A stretch of DNA of 64,000 bases from Reticulitermes lucifugus (Eukaryota; Arthropoda; Insecta; Blattodea; Rhinotermitidae). Positions 11,549-22,454 of the stretch are shown one piece after another. The notes below the pieces were generated by a model that did not search any database, was not told where the DNA came from, and worked only from the letters and a program-made list of their open reading frames with translations. Location: assembly GCA_026260175.1 (NCBI GenBank), contig JAKCWW010000799.1, forward strand, positions 9,645 through 73,644. The letters run 5' to 3'. Made by a program: the position numbers and the translations under genes. The first letter of the stretch is position 1. Each line of letters starts with the position of its first letter.

Positions 11549-11556
11549 GCATAAAT

Positions 11557-12011
11557 ACAAGGGGTCGTTAGCACAACGCCCTAACAACCGGAATACAGTT
11601 ACCTGCACACGCAGGTTGGTTTGGCGGCAACTTTCCAGACTTCTGTTCGGGGAGTGTCCGGTTGGAATCTTCGTCGGTTTATGATTTTTCCTCTTGTCCG
11701 ATGCTATATAACCCTCTGTAGTTGAAAAGTCGACGTTGAAGAGCATACTGACTCATGAAGCCAGTAATGTGTTTGGAAACATGTGTGCGTAATTTTCCAG
11801 AACCAGTAATAGTTTGCTTGCTTTCTCATCTGTACAGTTGAAATTGGTCGGAGGTGGGGGGATCCTTGAGTATGTCGGCCACTCAACACTCAGAACACAG
11901 CCAGAGCGACTTCGTTGGCGGCCTTTCTTCGGGCTTCACATGTGTGGGGTCCGAAAGGATGGTCACCAGTGTTTCAGGGCTGAACGAGGGATGGGGAAGG
12001 TTTCCATAGTA
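11557..12011. other. no gene recognised
   Basis: Open frames on both strands (60-116 codons) overlap each other and match nothing. There may be a decayed tRNA-like word near 11570-11640. Confidence 0.4.
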
Positions 12012-12066
12012 AGAGAGAGAGAGCGAACGAGAGAGAAAGAGAGAGAGTGAGAGAGGGGGGGGGGGC
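12012..12066 (+). repeat. GA-rich simple repeat ending in poly-G
   Basis: Imperfect (AG)n from 12012 followed by a run of about 12 G. Confidence 0.9.
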
Positions 12067-12785
12067 AGAGAAAGAGAAATGTAGTAGTAGAAGAGTAGAA
12101 GAGTAGGGACACTTTTGTATGGGGGCGGAAAGAGATTCACTTTGCTAGAAGTTTCCCAGGCTTCGCCTGCTTATCTTTCTGGTAGGAGAAGCATGCATTC
12201 CAAGTTGCCATTGCACGCTTCCCAAGCAGCCCTCCCAATTTAAATTTATCAAAAGTAAACCCCCTGCATTGAAGTTAAAGATGAACTAAATTTCCAGATT
12301 ATGCGCTTTAGCATTAACGGCCCTTATTTGAAGCTACTGCTGTTGCCATTTTAATGTTTTTATTTACATTGTCACTCTTATACTACTCCGACCAGAAGCG
12401 CAAGCGGACGAAGCATGGGAAACCTTTTCATTGTCTGATGCCAACGTTGCATCAAAAGTTCCTTACCACTAAGAAGCGGTATGCTGCTACAGCACTGCCT
12501 GGTGGATTTGGTGAGATACTGCGGTGCAGTGTATAGTTTTGAACAGTTCTTAAATTCTTGGCGTATGTTGGTTGGCCTAGGAGTGACAGAATCGGCACTC
12601 ATATCGGTTGTGAGACGGTGTCATGATGTTATGTATTTGTGGGTTGAAAGCAGTGTCAGAAGAAAGTATTTTGTGTCGTATTATATACGTTCCTCAGTAG
12701 TTTTGAACACTTGGGCTGGGAATTGTGTAACTGCACAAAAATTGCTTGATAGTCGCTAAGCTAGTCAAGAAATTCCTCACCCTAC
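12067..12785. other. no gene recognised
   Basis: A 92-codon plus frame (12481-12759) and a frame containing KRKRTKHGKPFHCLMPTLHQ (from 12354) have no recognised family. Confidence 0.45.
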
Positions 12786-12835
12786 CAGAAGGTTCATTAC
12801 TATGTTCACAATAGCAGCGACTGGACTGTGTCGGC
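12786..12835 (-). mobile_element. LINE-A extreme 3' fragment
   Basis: About 50 bp matching the recurring plus-strand word AGAAGGTTCATTACTATGTT, then CACAATAGCAGCGACTGGA. This is the complement of the LINE-A stop-codon region (consensus GGTTCATTACCGTGTTCACA). The rest of the LINE is absent. Confidence 0.6.
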
Positions 12836-12880
12836 CGGATTATTTTAGTTAACATTTTTGCACCTTGCTACACTTCTTGC

Positions 12881-13240
12881 CATGGTTACCGGGTTTCCGT
12901 GGCTATCCTTATGCTATTGTTACAGTACATCTTTGTTTGTGAGTGAAGTCACAACCAAGGTTTTCATGATTACCAGGTCGCCATAGGTACGGTAGTGTTT
13001 GGTTGTGGGTGGCATCACAACGAGGGTTTGAATGGAGGCCAGGTTTCCATGTTTCCATGTTTGCGATGGAACTTCATTTGTGAGTGAATAGCACCATAAA
13101 TTAGTCTACATCTCGAGTTCCAATAGTTATAATGGAGTTAGTAATTGAGTCACACTTCGTTTGCATGGTTGCCGGGTTTTCATGGTCACTGTGTAGCTTG
13201 GTTTTCGAGTGACGTCACAATCCGGGTTTCCATGGTTACG
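12881..13240 (+). repeat. degenerate tandem repeat with CRE-like words
   Basis: Three to four decayed units built from CATGGTTACCGGGTTTCC and GTGAGTGAAGTCACAACC, varying to GTGGGTGGCATCACAACG and CGAGTGACGTCACAATCC, each followed by GGTTTyCATG. Spacing is irregular, about 70-100 bp. One unit carries a perfect TGACGTCA palindrome at about 13208. No coding capacity. Confidence 0.6.
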
Positions 13241-13344
13241 ATGTTGTATTAAGAGAGCATTTATTTAAGGTGATGGCAGAGGCCTTGGATTACCGCGTGC
13301 GTATGATGATGCTCCGACATGACGAGGTCATTGCTAGTTAAATA

Positions 13345-13385
13345 TCATCATCACCACCACCACCACCACCACCACCACCACCACA
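13345..13385 (+). repeat. (CAC)n microsatellite
   Basis: About 12 uninterrupted CAC units preceded by CATCATCAT. Confidence 0.95.
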
Positions 13386-13479
13386 ATCATATATAGGCCT
13401 ACTACAGCATATGAGTTACTATAGTGTAACAGGAAATTGTCTTGTGCGAGATTTGACATTCTCACAGCGATGTTTCAGA

Positions 13480-13617
13480 GGATTCAAGTCTTCTGGGATG
13501 TAATGCTGTAACGCTGGGCTAGTGGTTTCCTGAAGATGAAGACACTAGGTCATTCGAAACACTGGGAACCACTAACCCAGCGACACAGCCGCACGTCCCA
13601 GAAGACCTTACTCCTTC
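13480..13617. mobile_element. palindromic MITE family G, copy 1
   Basis: Foldback element: AAGTCTTCTGGGATGTAATG on the left pairs with CACGTCCCAGAAGACCTTA on the right. GGGCTAGTGGTTTCC pairs with GGAACCACTAACCCAG. The centre (TCCTGAAGATGAAG) is the loop. About 138 bp. The family recurs about 14 times in the window. Confidence 0.8.
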
Positions 13618-13864
13618 GCAAGTAGTCGTATTAAATGTATATTTTGCGTGCTTACAAGTTTTGTGCCGTACTTTTTTTTCCAGAAATTTGACTGGGATCG
13701 ACTGTTTGTCTCACAAATACGAAAGAATTAGTCTCCGGTCGCAACAAAATATGTCCTTGTAATTTAATGGGCTGTTTGAATGGTGAGGGGGGAAGGAGGG
13801 ACCCAGAGACAAAGCAACGTGGAAAAATTGTGTGGGTTACTGGGCTCGTGATAACACTGTGACA

Positions 13865-13980
13865 TTGTCTTGTGGGATGTAATTTAGTTAGTAACTGCCA
13901 ACGTTTCGGAGGAATCTGCTGCCTCTATCTTTACACTTCTATTCAGAAGTTAGAGGCAGCCCATTCTCAGGGCGGTGTTG
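13865..13980. mobile_element. palindromic MITE family G, partial copy
   Basis: Left arm TTGTGGGATGTAATTTAG, then GCCAACGTTTCGGAGGAATC and TGCTGCCTCTATCTT. The right arm is reduced to TTAGAGGCAGC. It abuts the next copy, so insertion of one beside the other is likely. Confidence 0.65.
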
Positions 13981-13984
13981 CTGG

Positions 13985-14170
13985 AGATTGAAGTCTTCTG
14001 GAATGTTACACCATATAAATGGTTACCGACGTCTACAAGGATTGTAGTGCGCTCATCTTCAGGTCAAGCAGTCCAAGAATTGTACTACTGCTTGAACCTG
14101 AAGATAAAGGCACTGCGATTCTTCGAACCGTCGGTAACTTTACCAGTCGACGCAGCGTAACAATCTAAAG
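13985..14170. mobile_element. palindromic MITE family G, near-complete copy
   Basis: AAGTCTTCTGGAATGTTACA and GGTTACCGACGTC on the left pair with ACCGTCGGTAACTTTACC and a decayed TAACAATCTAAAGG end on the right. CTTCAGGTCAAGCAGT pairs with ACTGCTTGAACCTGAAG at the centre, making a long hairpin. Confidence 0.75.
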
Positions 14171-14175
14171 GACCG

Positions 14176-15147
14176 GAACCTTCAGATGTCCATCTTTCCA
14201 GTTGGGAAGAGCGGGCCATAAATATTGTCAGTTACTTAGGCTTCTGGTGGTTTGTGACGTGAGTGTATTTTCTCAAAATCGAATTAGGGATGTAGGCCTA
14301 TGGGCAATGATAAGGCTTTCCTTTGCTACCCGACCTCGGGGAGGTGTCAGCGGCTATTTGGGACTTCCAGGTTTTGAAGTCAGCAAAGCATAAGATGTAG
14401 TTAGTAGTTGGGACGAACACCTTTAGTCGTCATCCACTTATAATGACGCCATTTAGTATTAAACAAGCAGTAGCAGTGCCTGAAGCTGTACACTGAATTA
14501 ACTATTCAGAAATTAACCGTAACTGTAGTGTTACAGGACATGCTGCACAGAATCTCTCGTTTTCCGGTTTTATTAATTTCGCATTGACTTTAGGCCTCTA
14601 CCGATACCAGATATACAAACATAGAACAAACGTGGACATAATTTCATGCCTCGATTGAGATTCGAGCTGCAGAAGGCAGTTAGCGGCGACTTGGTCAGTC
14701 AGAAGTCCAGAGTCGAAGGAGAACTGGGGCACCGGGTGTTTTGGAAAATTTGAAGTAACATGTGGCAACTACCAGTGAAATTCTGGCGAAGCAACATGTG
14801 GTAATGAAGGGACACAATGTCACTAACGGGCAGTGAAGCAACAAACGAAGGAGCAGATCTTAACAAGTCTTTCAGATTCAGAACACAAATATTTAGCATA
14901 CAGCTGTCGCTGCTGACGCTCCCCTAAACCCACACCCAACATGTTACAACTACCAGTACTTCCGTCCTTGTATTACATGTAGTTTACGACGTTGGCTGAG
15001 TCTAGCTTCATAGTTAGATGATACTGAATAATGATTTCGAAAGAATCGTGGCCTAATTTAAGACAGATCCGTGTATTTGCCTGGAAGGACCGAGCAAAAG
15101 TGCGAAAAGTCTGAGCCACGATAGTCTTGTTAGCCAAGACTTGAATC
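14176..15147. other. no gene recognised; one tRNA-like minus-strand word
   Basis: TGAGATTCGAGCTGCAGAAG at about 14654 has a reverse-strand B-box look (CTCGAATCTCA), probably a decayed SINE head. Otherwise unassigned. Confidence 0.4.
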
Positions 15148-15450
15148 GGGTACGAATAGCTCAGTCGATATCGTGACTAGGCTACAGGCTGGACGGCCAG
15201 CGAATCGGTGTTCGATGACTGGCAGGAGCAAGACATCTTCTACAGAGCTCGCAGACCGGCTTGAGGTCCGTCCAGCGTTTTTATCTAGTGGGCCACAACG
15301 TAGAAACCACCTCGTGAGGCCCGCTCAGCTTCCTGTAAAATGGACACCGGGGGGCTCTATTCCCGGGAGAGCGGCCGAGACGTGAAATTGGCCACTTGCC
15401 TTGTATAGTGCCAAGAATTAAGAAAGAATGGAGCTATAATCCCCCCCCCC
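15148..15450 (+). repeat. SINE A, full-length but diverged
   Basis: Head GAATAGCTCAGTCGATATCG, then AGGCTACAGGCTGGACG and a B-box-like GGTGTTCGATGACTGG. The body contains CTCTATTCCCGGGAGAGCGG and CCGAGACGTG. The tail is ATAGTGCCAAGAATTAAG with AATGGAGCTATAAT and a C-run. About 300 bp, with an insert between head and body compared with other copies. Confidence 0.85.
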
Positions 15451-15654
15451 GTATCATCTTCCAAGGCGTGGTCCATAATTAAGTAAAGTCACAACTTGTT
15501 TTGCCTTTGCCACTTTAGAACGACATCCCGACTCCTTGTATAATTGTCTTAAAACTGTTTTCCTCTAGTTACATAGCATGACTGTCCGGCGCTCGTGGCG
15601 GCAGATTATTGTGGGCTGAAGGTAAACATGTTCTTGTACTTAATTAACACCATA

Positions 15655-15915
15655 CCATAAAGGCGTACGGTGGAGTGGGAATATAGCTCCACGCGTTTTT
15701 AACTTTGTTACGAGACGGGGAAGAGTGGTCGGCTAAACTGTCCCGTCGCTTTACCCCCGCGGAAAGAGCCCCCGGTTCCCATTGAACAGAAGGTTGGGTG
15801 GGCCCGAGAACCAGTCTGGGCTCGTTGGGGAAGAGAGAAATATCTTGCCTCTGTCAGTGAAACACCGATTCCTGGGAGGTCCGATCTGTCACTTAGTCGC
15901 CGTACCGTTACCTAG
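15655..15915 (-). repeat. SINE A, near full length
   Basis: Minus-strand copy: tail complement GGAATATAGCTCCACGCG, body complement CGGAAAGAGCCCCCGG, AGGTTGGGTGGGCCC and GAACCAGTCTGGG, and a decayed head with TCACTTAGTCGCCGTACCG. It faces the preceding plus copy across 200 bp, so the pair forms an inverted repeat. Confidence 0.85.
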
Positions 15916-16574
15916 TGTTAGAGTTTGGTTGTTCTAGGCCTATACATGCTTTTGGCCTTTCATAGCAGGTAAGCCCTTTGATGCGAGGCGGAAGTGAGTA
16001 GCACAGGCACTTGGTTTCCTGTTGTTTTGATTTTTGGTGCTGAAAGCACCGTCAATAAATACACCCACTGGGCGAGAAAGACCTAATTCATTTACCAGAA
16101 GTATATAGCGTAGAACCATCAGATACGTCTCAGTATCCTTGTAAATTCTTGTGTATTTCCAACTCATGATCATCAACTCTTCTCATTCGATTTTCAAAAT
16201 AACGTTTAGTCGAAACAGTGTCGTTAAATTACGACAGACTACTACACTTTGGTCTCCCAAGTGGCCTGCATATTCGGAGTAATAGGTGGGGATTGGCATG
16301 TTGATGGAATTCATGACAGGTGTGTGGTGTAGCTTATTTGTTTATTTTCTGGCTTTTAAACTTGTCTTAACTTACTGCCCTAAAAAGGTTGCGCCTTGGC
16401 AGGATTTTTGTGTGCCACTTCACTGTCCTTACATTTGTTGTAGGATGGTTATCATACAGTTTGCTGCATAATACTGTTCTGAAAGTGATACATTCCTGTG
16501 GCCTCTATTGTTAATCCGCAATGAAACTTTGTTACACGAACTGTAGAACTGTCAGTGTCAACAGCGAAGGAAAT
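15916..16574. other. no gene recognised
   Basis: Unassigned sequence leading into a palindromic element; no exon-like or repeat signal. Confidence 0.5.
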
Positions 16575-16765
16575 CTGAAGATTGCTGTCTTTTGAGATGT
16601 GATACCGTGTAACCAGGTTGAAGTGTACCGACGTTTCAGAGAATCCTGCTGCCTCCATTATCAGGGTAGATACCCTGCGTCGGTACACTTCTACCAGACT
16701 ACACGGTGTCACATGCCAAAAGACAACAATCATCGTAGTGACCGACGTGAAAACCTCAGAATTCA
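16575..16765. mobile_element. palindromic MITE family G, well-preserved hairpin
   Basis: Left arm TTGAGATGTGATACCGTGTA and AAGTGTACCGACGTTTCAGA pair with right arm TCGGTACACTTCTACC and ACACGGTGTCACATGCC. Read on the minus strand it gives FWHVTPCSLVEVYRR, a peptide I recognise as a frequent mis-annotation of this kind of palindrome in cockroach and termite gene sets. The 131-codon minus frame spanning 16452-16847 is therefore not a gene. Confidence 0.85.
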
Positions 16766-16960
16766 GTGACAACACAGTTTTGTACCACAGTATAGAATGA
16801 GGCTTAGGTGCGAAACCCAGTTTCAGCAAGTCAGTCTGCAGGTTCAAGCTGAGAGTGTGTATCTGTTATCTTAAGAGTCTTACATAAAGTCCATCAGTAT
16901 TTTCCATTCTTGAGGAGAGGGAAGTCTGTCGATTTGTCAGTAAATTACTATCCCTGTATG

Positions 16961-17720
16961 GTTCCTGCAGGTTTACAAGAGCCCACTGCTGGTCTTTATC
17001 CTGAGGCAGATGTACACATCTACACCGTCAAATCTTTTCACATTGTCTCCCATCTACATCTGTGCCTCCCAAGTGGTGTTTTTTGCTTTCAGGTTGTCTG
17101 GCTAAAGTTTCTTACGCATTTCTCATCTGTCTTATTCGTGTCACAAGTCATGTCCACGACACGCCTCTTGATTTTATCACCTTCATAATATTTTCTACAA
17201 AGTATAATTATTAAGCTTCTCGTTATGTAGTTGTCTCCCCTTCCCCGTCACTCCCTCTGGCATGTCTTTTCAGGTTTTACTCATACACACACAATATCTA
17301 TTGTTCTTTTAAAGACAGACCACATTTCACAGCAATATAGGTTTAACGTAACGGGTGACGTGGTAATGTAAATCTGTAGCTTTGTATGTAGGGATATGAG
17401 GGTAGGTTTAGAACCGACTGGTAGTAAGAGTTTCCAGAATTTAATCTGCTTTTTTCTTAGTGAACATTGGCTGATTACCCAAATATTTGAACTAATAACA
17501 TTCCGGAAGGATTTATATATTCTCCGTTTATTATTATATTTTCCCATATTCTGGTTATGGGCCATGAACGTCCCATTTATTTTCCTCGGCGTGTGTTTCT
17601 AGAGCGGCCTCCGTACTAGCGTCTAATAATTTCTTAAGTTTTTGTTGGTGGTATTTATGGCGTGGCTCAGTGAATTAGCTTCATCAGCATAGATAAACAG
17701 AATGTAATTCTGATTCTTGG
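16961..17720 (-). mobile_element. LINE-A fragment: end of RT and C-terminal tail
   Basis: The longest LINE-A piece, about 760 bp. In minus-strand order it gives ILFIYADEANSLSHAI (the YADD catalytic block, here YADE), NGTFMAHNQNMGKYNNK, FKYLG, RLNSGNSYYQSVLNL, SPVTLNLYCCEMW (family LPVVLYGCETW) and PLGRHRCRWE. These come in several frames, so the copy carries multiple frameshifts and stops. The order of blocks is exactly that of the reverse transcriptase palm to C-terminal tail in this insect LINE type. The second catalytic Asp is changed to Glu, and the endonuclease and most of the RT are missing. Confidence 0.88.
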
Positions 17721-17919
17721 AGTGCATGCTTATACTGAATGAAGAATTCAGTAATTAATTCTCGCGACGAGGCGGTATGTCTGAAGAACAATTAGGACCA
17801 TTGAGTCAGGATGCAGACAGAGAACTTAGTAGGCCGTTGGAGATCTTAGGACTCTTGGCGCAGTTGCGGCATTCTACGTAATATAAAACTACGTAAGAAA
17901 TTCGCCGCGTTTTGTGGAA

Positions 17920-18035
17920 CCAGAAGGTTCATTACTGTTTTCACAAGAGCCCGCCGCTTGCCCCATTGTGAATCATAAGGATCCAGCGCACGTTTTAATT
18001 TGAAGATACATTTCAGTAATTATCCATCTACGCCA
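17920..18035 (-). mobile_element. LINE-A extreme 3' fragment
   Basis: AGAAGGTTCATTACTGTTTT then CACAAGAGCCCGCCGCTTG is the complement of the LINE-A C-terminus and stop. The following bases keep the consensus spacing to CCATCTACGCC. It lies 200 bp from the larger piece on the same strand, as a separate insertion rather than its continuation because the end is repeated. Confidence 0.75.
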
Positions 18036-18989
18036 AAGTCTACGAAGTGCTCTGTTCCCCCCCCCCCAAACCCTTTATGCATTTCTCTTTTTCCCCATGC
18101 GCGCCACATGTCGACAGTACAGAATGTCTACAATATAGGTGCGCTATTTGGAAGTGTTATATTTTCTTAAGCATGACATCACATACTTAATTTCTACTTG
18201 TGCAGCTCTTGTAATGCGGCAGATACTGAGAAGATTTTCTGTCTTGACCCAGATGTGTTTGAGCATTTCTGATGGGTTGGTCATGATCCTGTACGCTACT
18301 GTTTCAGCCTGTCCACATGTCCAGCCGCTCCACTTCTGTCTACTCCCAGAAGAAGAAAGCAAGAGACGTTAAACCTGTCGACCTTGTATACTGAAATTTA
18401 ATTAAAGCTGTTCAAACGGAAGTTACTAAAAGGGGAACCGTGTAATACCTTGTTTAAAAACAACAGTTTCTTCCAGTTGTGGTACATATAAGTTTTTTGA
18501 GAATACCGCAGTAATGTTCCCCATGAAGACAGTGTCACAAAGACAGAAAGTCGTTTGAGCCGATTTAGAATTATGAATTTTCGTGTTCTTGGCGGGCATG
18601 TTTTGAACTCATTTTTTCTCTAATCTTATTAGTGTAAAGACCTTGCTTAATATTTCTAGTCAGTATGTTTTTGCAGTTTCATGCTTCTGTTTACAAGAAG
18701 CTAAGAAATTATCCTAAATTCTTCGTTCCTTGTGTGATGTTAAGTTAACACGGTTAGTTTAATCTGCTTTCCTTGTGAGAGAAGTTAAAAGCGAGTGAAT
18801 TGAACCCAGTTCCGTGTCGGGAGTCGAAGCCGACTTAAGAAAACCGTAGCCAGTCAGTCGCTTTACTGGCGTTTCATCCCTTCCAGTTTTTTTTTTGTGT
18901 TGAAGGACCCCGCAGCACATGCTACGGACGCGTCGCAGCCTTGAGGCTTATTGTGCAACCGTGTGATGAAGACGATTAGTTTTTTCGTT
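18036..18989. other. no gene recognised
   Basis: C-run at 18056-18067. Two overlapping frames of 72-77 codons at 18139-18372 are mirror images on opposite strands with no recognised similarity. Confidence 0.45.
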
Positions 18990-19130
18990 TTTCAGTTTAC
19001 TCGGGGAAAAACCTGTCCCAATACCACTTTGTCCACCACAAATCCCACATGGACTGACACGGGATCGAACCCGGTCCTCCCCGGTGAGAGGCCGGCGACT
19101 AACCGCCTGAGCCATGGCACTGTCCAACCC
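18990..19130 (-). repeat. SINE C copy 2
   Basis: On the minus strand: CATGGCTCAGGCGGTTAGTC (A-box region), GACCGGGTTCGATCCCGTG (B-box), GTCCATGTGGGATTTGTGG, GGACAAAGTGG and GGTTTTTCCCCGAGT. It is the best tRNA-like head of the family and agrees with 9.24 kb over the whole length. Confidence 0.88.
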
Positions 19131-19654
19131 TTCCAGGTTAGATTTGTTGTAAAGTACAGTGGAGGCAGTGTAAGCCCGGAATGGATGCTAATGAAGTGTG
19201 GAATGTGGTAAAGTTTGCTGCCCACAACAACGGATCTGGAAAATTGATGGGAACGTAGGCTATATCCCACTAACCACGACAGAAGTTAATAAATTTCATA
19301 CAGTTTTATTTCGGCATTTAGAACGGTCAAGACTGCTGTAAACACGCATCTGGAATCTCGTTCTGAATGTCCGTGTTACAGTCGTACTTTCTTTAGAGCA
19401 CAATGGTGCCACGTGACATAAAAAAATTGCATTTCACTCACAGAATGTGTTTCTTGGCGTCGTACGAGTCTCTCAATAAACAGTGAATATTTCCCGTAAC
19501 ACCGTCTTTGTAATAGAGGCCCAAGGGAGGAACCGAATTTTGTAATATTATTTGGACGAAAAACATTCTCCAAAGAGTTAATTGCATATAGCAGCAACCG
19601 CTGCAAGTAAGCCAACAGAAACAAAATCGTTACACGAGGCCCACACGAATATCC
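19131..19654. other. no gene recognised
   Basis: Unassigned; an 82-codon minus frame (19376-19624) has no recognised family. Confidence 0.5.
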
Positions 19655-19925
19655 GTAAGGTAAGGTTCATCCTAGAACAGGCCATGGTAGGTGTAGAGGG
19701 GGAATAGAGTTATAGCTCGACTCTTTCTTTGACCTCAGCGCTAGATGGAGGTGGGTGGTCAACGCCACGCCGCAGCCGCTCTACCCCGGGAAAGAGACGC
19801 GGTACCTATTGCACAAGAGGCTGGGTGGGCCCAGAGCCGGTCTGGACGGGTGCGGAAAATCTAGCCCCCACCAGGATTTTTATCCCCGGACCGTGCAGCC
19901 CGTAGCGAGTCCCGGCCCACTCAGG
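19655..19925 (-). repeat. SINE A, near full length
   Basis: Complement words AGCGCTAGATGGAGGTGGGT, CCCCGGGAAAGAGACGCGG, GAGGCTGGGTGGGCCCAGAG and CCGGTCTGGACGGGT run in the family order. The head end is worn (B-box complement reduced to TTTTTATCCCCGG). Confidence 0.87.
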
Positions 19926-20659
19926 AATATGTACTCGTATATGAAGCCGAAATGAACGTTAGAACTTCTGCACGTAGACTGGACTGTGTGACCCCAGTGC
20001 GAGGTGCAGCCTGCGTTAGTCTGCTTCGGAGAATTCGGTAACCGACCCAGGAAGTGACGCTGCTGATGTTCAGCACATGTCATTATGCACTTGGCGCAAC
20101 ACGATACCTGATGGGACTGGCGCCAGTACGTGTTATTTGTGTGAGCACAATCATTCGCTTAAGGCGGATACAATACGTAGTTATGCCATATATAAATTAC
20201 GTTTTGTCGAGATCCATCCGCCGAGTCTTACCAGGACGAGCGGTCTGGCACGGCATCGCCATCATGCATTGTGTTTTCTACCACATCCAAATAACACATC
20301 AAATACGAGTGATGCGCATTCATTCCGAAGAGTCGTTTATTTAGCTGCACGTCGTCTGTGACAGTTCTAAGCACACTCACTGAAACAGTAGTCATTTAAC
20401 AAGAATCGTGGCAGCATACTGTATTATAGGAATATTTGACGTCGCTTTCACGGGAGGTAAATATAGCATGGAACCACACCTCCACCTCCCCCATACGTCT
20501 TCATCGCTGGCGCGTAATTAAGCAAAGCGACAGCTAGCAGCTACCCTTTTTGACGGTGAAAACTAACACAAACAACAATATAAGAGCTGAGTTTACAGTG
20601 TTTTCCCTCAAATGCTGATTCTTACCCATGAGGTCACATATGCCCCCCTCTGCATAACA
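19926..20659. other. no gene recognised
   Basis: Two overlapping plus frames of about 95 codons (20054-20361) match nothing and lack splice context. Confidence 0.45.
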
Positions 20660-20850
20660 GAGTTCATTACCGTGTTCACAAAATTGCGCAACTGGACCTT
20701 ATCACTTCCTCATTACCTGTTTAAGAACGATTTGAGTATTGTCAGTTCATCTGGCCTACGACACACAAGGTGTTGACTCCCTTCAAGCTTTCCAACAACA
20801 ACTGCATATCTTTTATCTATGTCCTGTCTGCTACATGCCTTTTCTGTTTC
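20660..20850 (-). mobile_element. LINE-A 3' fragment
   Basis: Begins with GAGTTCATTACCGTGTTCAC. On the minus strand one open frame gives ACSRQDIDKRYAVVVGKLEG and QHLVCRRPDELTILKSFL. This corresponds to the family tail ARMGESRNAYRVLVGRPEG, then KRPLGRPRRRWEDNIKMDL. The frame is open here, but most diagnostic residues have drifted. Confidence 0.72.
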
Positions 20851-20945
20851 ACTCTCCTCGAACTGATCTTCAACTGGTGATGGGTTGCTCCACGAATTTA
20901 CGAAGCTCCTCGTCATAAATGTTTCTCAAGTTTTACTTTAAATAT

Positions 20946-21165
20946 TGACTGGACTACAGGATGGACAGTACGGGGTTCGAACAAGTGATTCTCTCGGCTC
21001 TGGGACCCACCCACCCTCCTGTTAAATGGGTACCGGGGTTCTTCCCCGGGGATAAATCGGCCGAGGCGTGTACTATTTACTTCTTTCTAGTGCTGAGTTA
21101 ACAATGAGTGGAGCTCCTATTTGTAGGTTCATGGCGTGGACAGGGAAGACTTCACCTTTACGTCT
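20946..21165 (+). repeat. SINE A, 5'-truncated
   Basis: Starts within the head (ACTACAGGATGGACAG, then CGGGGTTCGAAC), then GACCCACCCACCCTCCTG, TTCCCCGGGGATAAATCGG, CTAGTGCTGAGTTAACAATG and the tail TTCATGGCGTGGACAGGGA. Good match to the consensus order. Confidence 0.88.
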
Positions 21166-21855
21166 CGAATCATAGCTATCTCTTCCATATGTTTTACTAT
21201 TGAATATGACACTTATCAAAATTATAATGTGAGGAACCAAGTTTCACACCCATTTTAAATAACAGTATCTGTTTTTGTATATTTTAATCTTCATGTTTGC
21301 CGATAATTCACAGGAACACTTAAACTCCTGAACCAACTGGCAGCAAGCATCGTCCGAATTTAATCTGCTATTAATTTGTTCAGGAATGCAAGTTTGATTT
21401 CACAGCAACGCTCTTCTGGTGGAGCTGTGTCAGTATTGAATGAATTCTCAACATTTCAGAGATTGTATCTGCATCCATCATCAAGGACTACACATATCAG
21501 TGTGCACCAGAGCCATTATCGGGTTTCCTTCTACACATATTAAGGCATGCGGAGTTCTTATAACATTCGGAGGGAATATGATTTCCGGCGTCGCACCGAA
21601 ATAGTTAAAACGTAACATGACTTATACCTCACTAGAAGTTTCCCTACACCAACGTTATTCATGCTGCCATATATGAGGCTGATCTCAGCGTCCGCAGTAT
21701 AACCACATCAGCGGCACCACTGATGCATACGAGTAACTGAATGAAACAGAAACGGAAATGAAATACTTTTTTGCGTTAATAAAGGATCAGGTAGCCACGT
21801 CTTGTACTTCTAAATAACACTGTAACTGTAAATTAAATTTTTGTACAAATTGTAA
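21166..21855. other. no gene recognised
   Basis: ATTTCAGAGATTGTATCTGC and TCCATCATC near 21460 vaguely recall the loop of palindromic family G but lack an arm. Otherwise unassigned. Confidence 0.4.
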
Positions 21856-21884
21856 TGTAGTAGTAGTAGTAGTAGTAGTAGTAA
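21856..21884 (+). repeat. (TAG)n microsatellite
   Basis: Nine to ten TAG units. Confidence 0.95.
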
Positions 21885-22136
21885 TAAACACGGCATTTGT
21901 GAAGCATCTTCACGTGACTCTGTTGCCCGCCATCATCTTAACCTTGCTCCGTGTTTAGCCGCATTTTCCTGCTTCCTCCAAAACGGTCCTTTTACAGGTT
22001 TGCTTCGGTCTTCATCTCCTGGCTCCTTGCGGATTCCAATCCAATGCTTGTTTTTCAATGTATTCATCCCCCTTTCTCAGACTGTGACCCGTACAGCAGT
22101 GTCGATTTAACATTACTATTAAATATACGGGTTTTT

Positions 22137-22372
22137 TCAATGGCTCGACAGCCCCTTGGGGGCCTAGGCCACCTCATTTTTTTTCGAGGCTTCACTATCA
22201 CACTCTTTTTAGACACACCACACTCTGTAGGACTCCTGGACGAGTGACCAGCCCGTCGCAGACACCTCTACCTGACAACACACAACACTCACAAGAGACA
22301 GATATCCATGCCCTCGGCGGGATTCGAACCCACAATCCCAGTAAGCGAGCGGCCGTAGAATACGGATCTTAG
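22137..22372 (-). repeat. SINE B copy 1
   Basis: On the minus strand: head with the B-box GTGGGTTCGAATCCC, body GGTCACTCGTCCAGGAGTCC, TAC and GAGTGTGGTGTGTCTA, tail GAAGCCTCGA and GGTGGCCTAGGCCCCCAAGG, ending in a short A-run. Matches the copies at 32.9 and 46.2 kb. Confidence 0.85.
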
Positions 22373-22454
22373 TCTTCATAAATATATTTCTATTCTTCCA
22401 GAATGGGTAAATTGTAATGTAGACTACAGTTAATATAACTATGCCCTATTGCTT

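Noticed and set aside
16452-16847. 131-codon minus-strand frame as a gene
   Set aside because: It reads through a palindromic MITE (family G); the peptide recurs wherever that repeat lies.
19070-19125. Functional tRNA gene on the minus strand
   Set aside because: Good A/B boxes but part of SINE C, with the SINE body directly attached.
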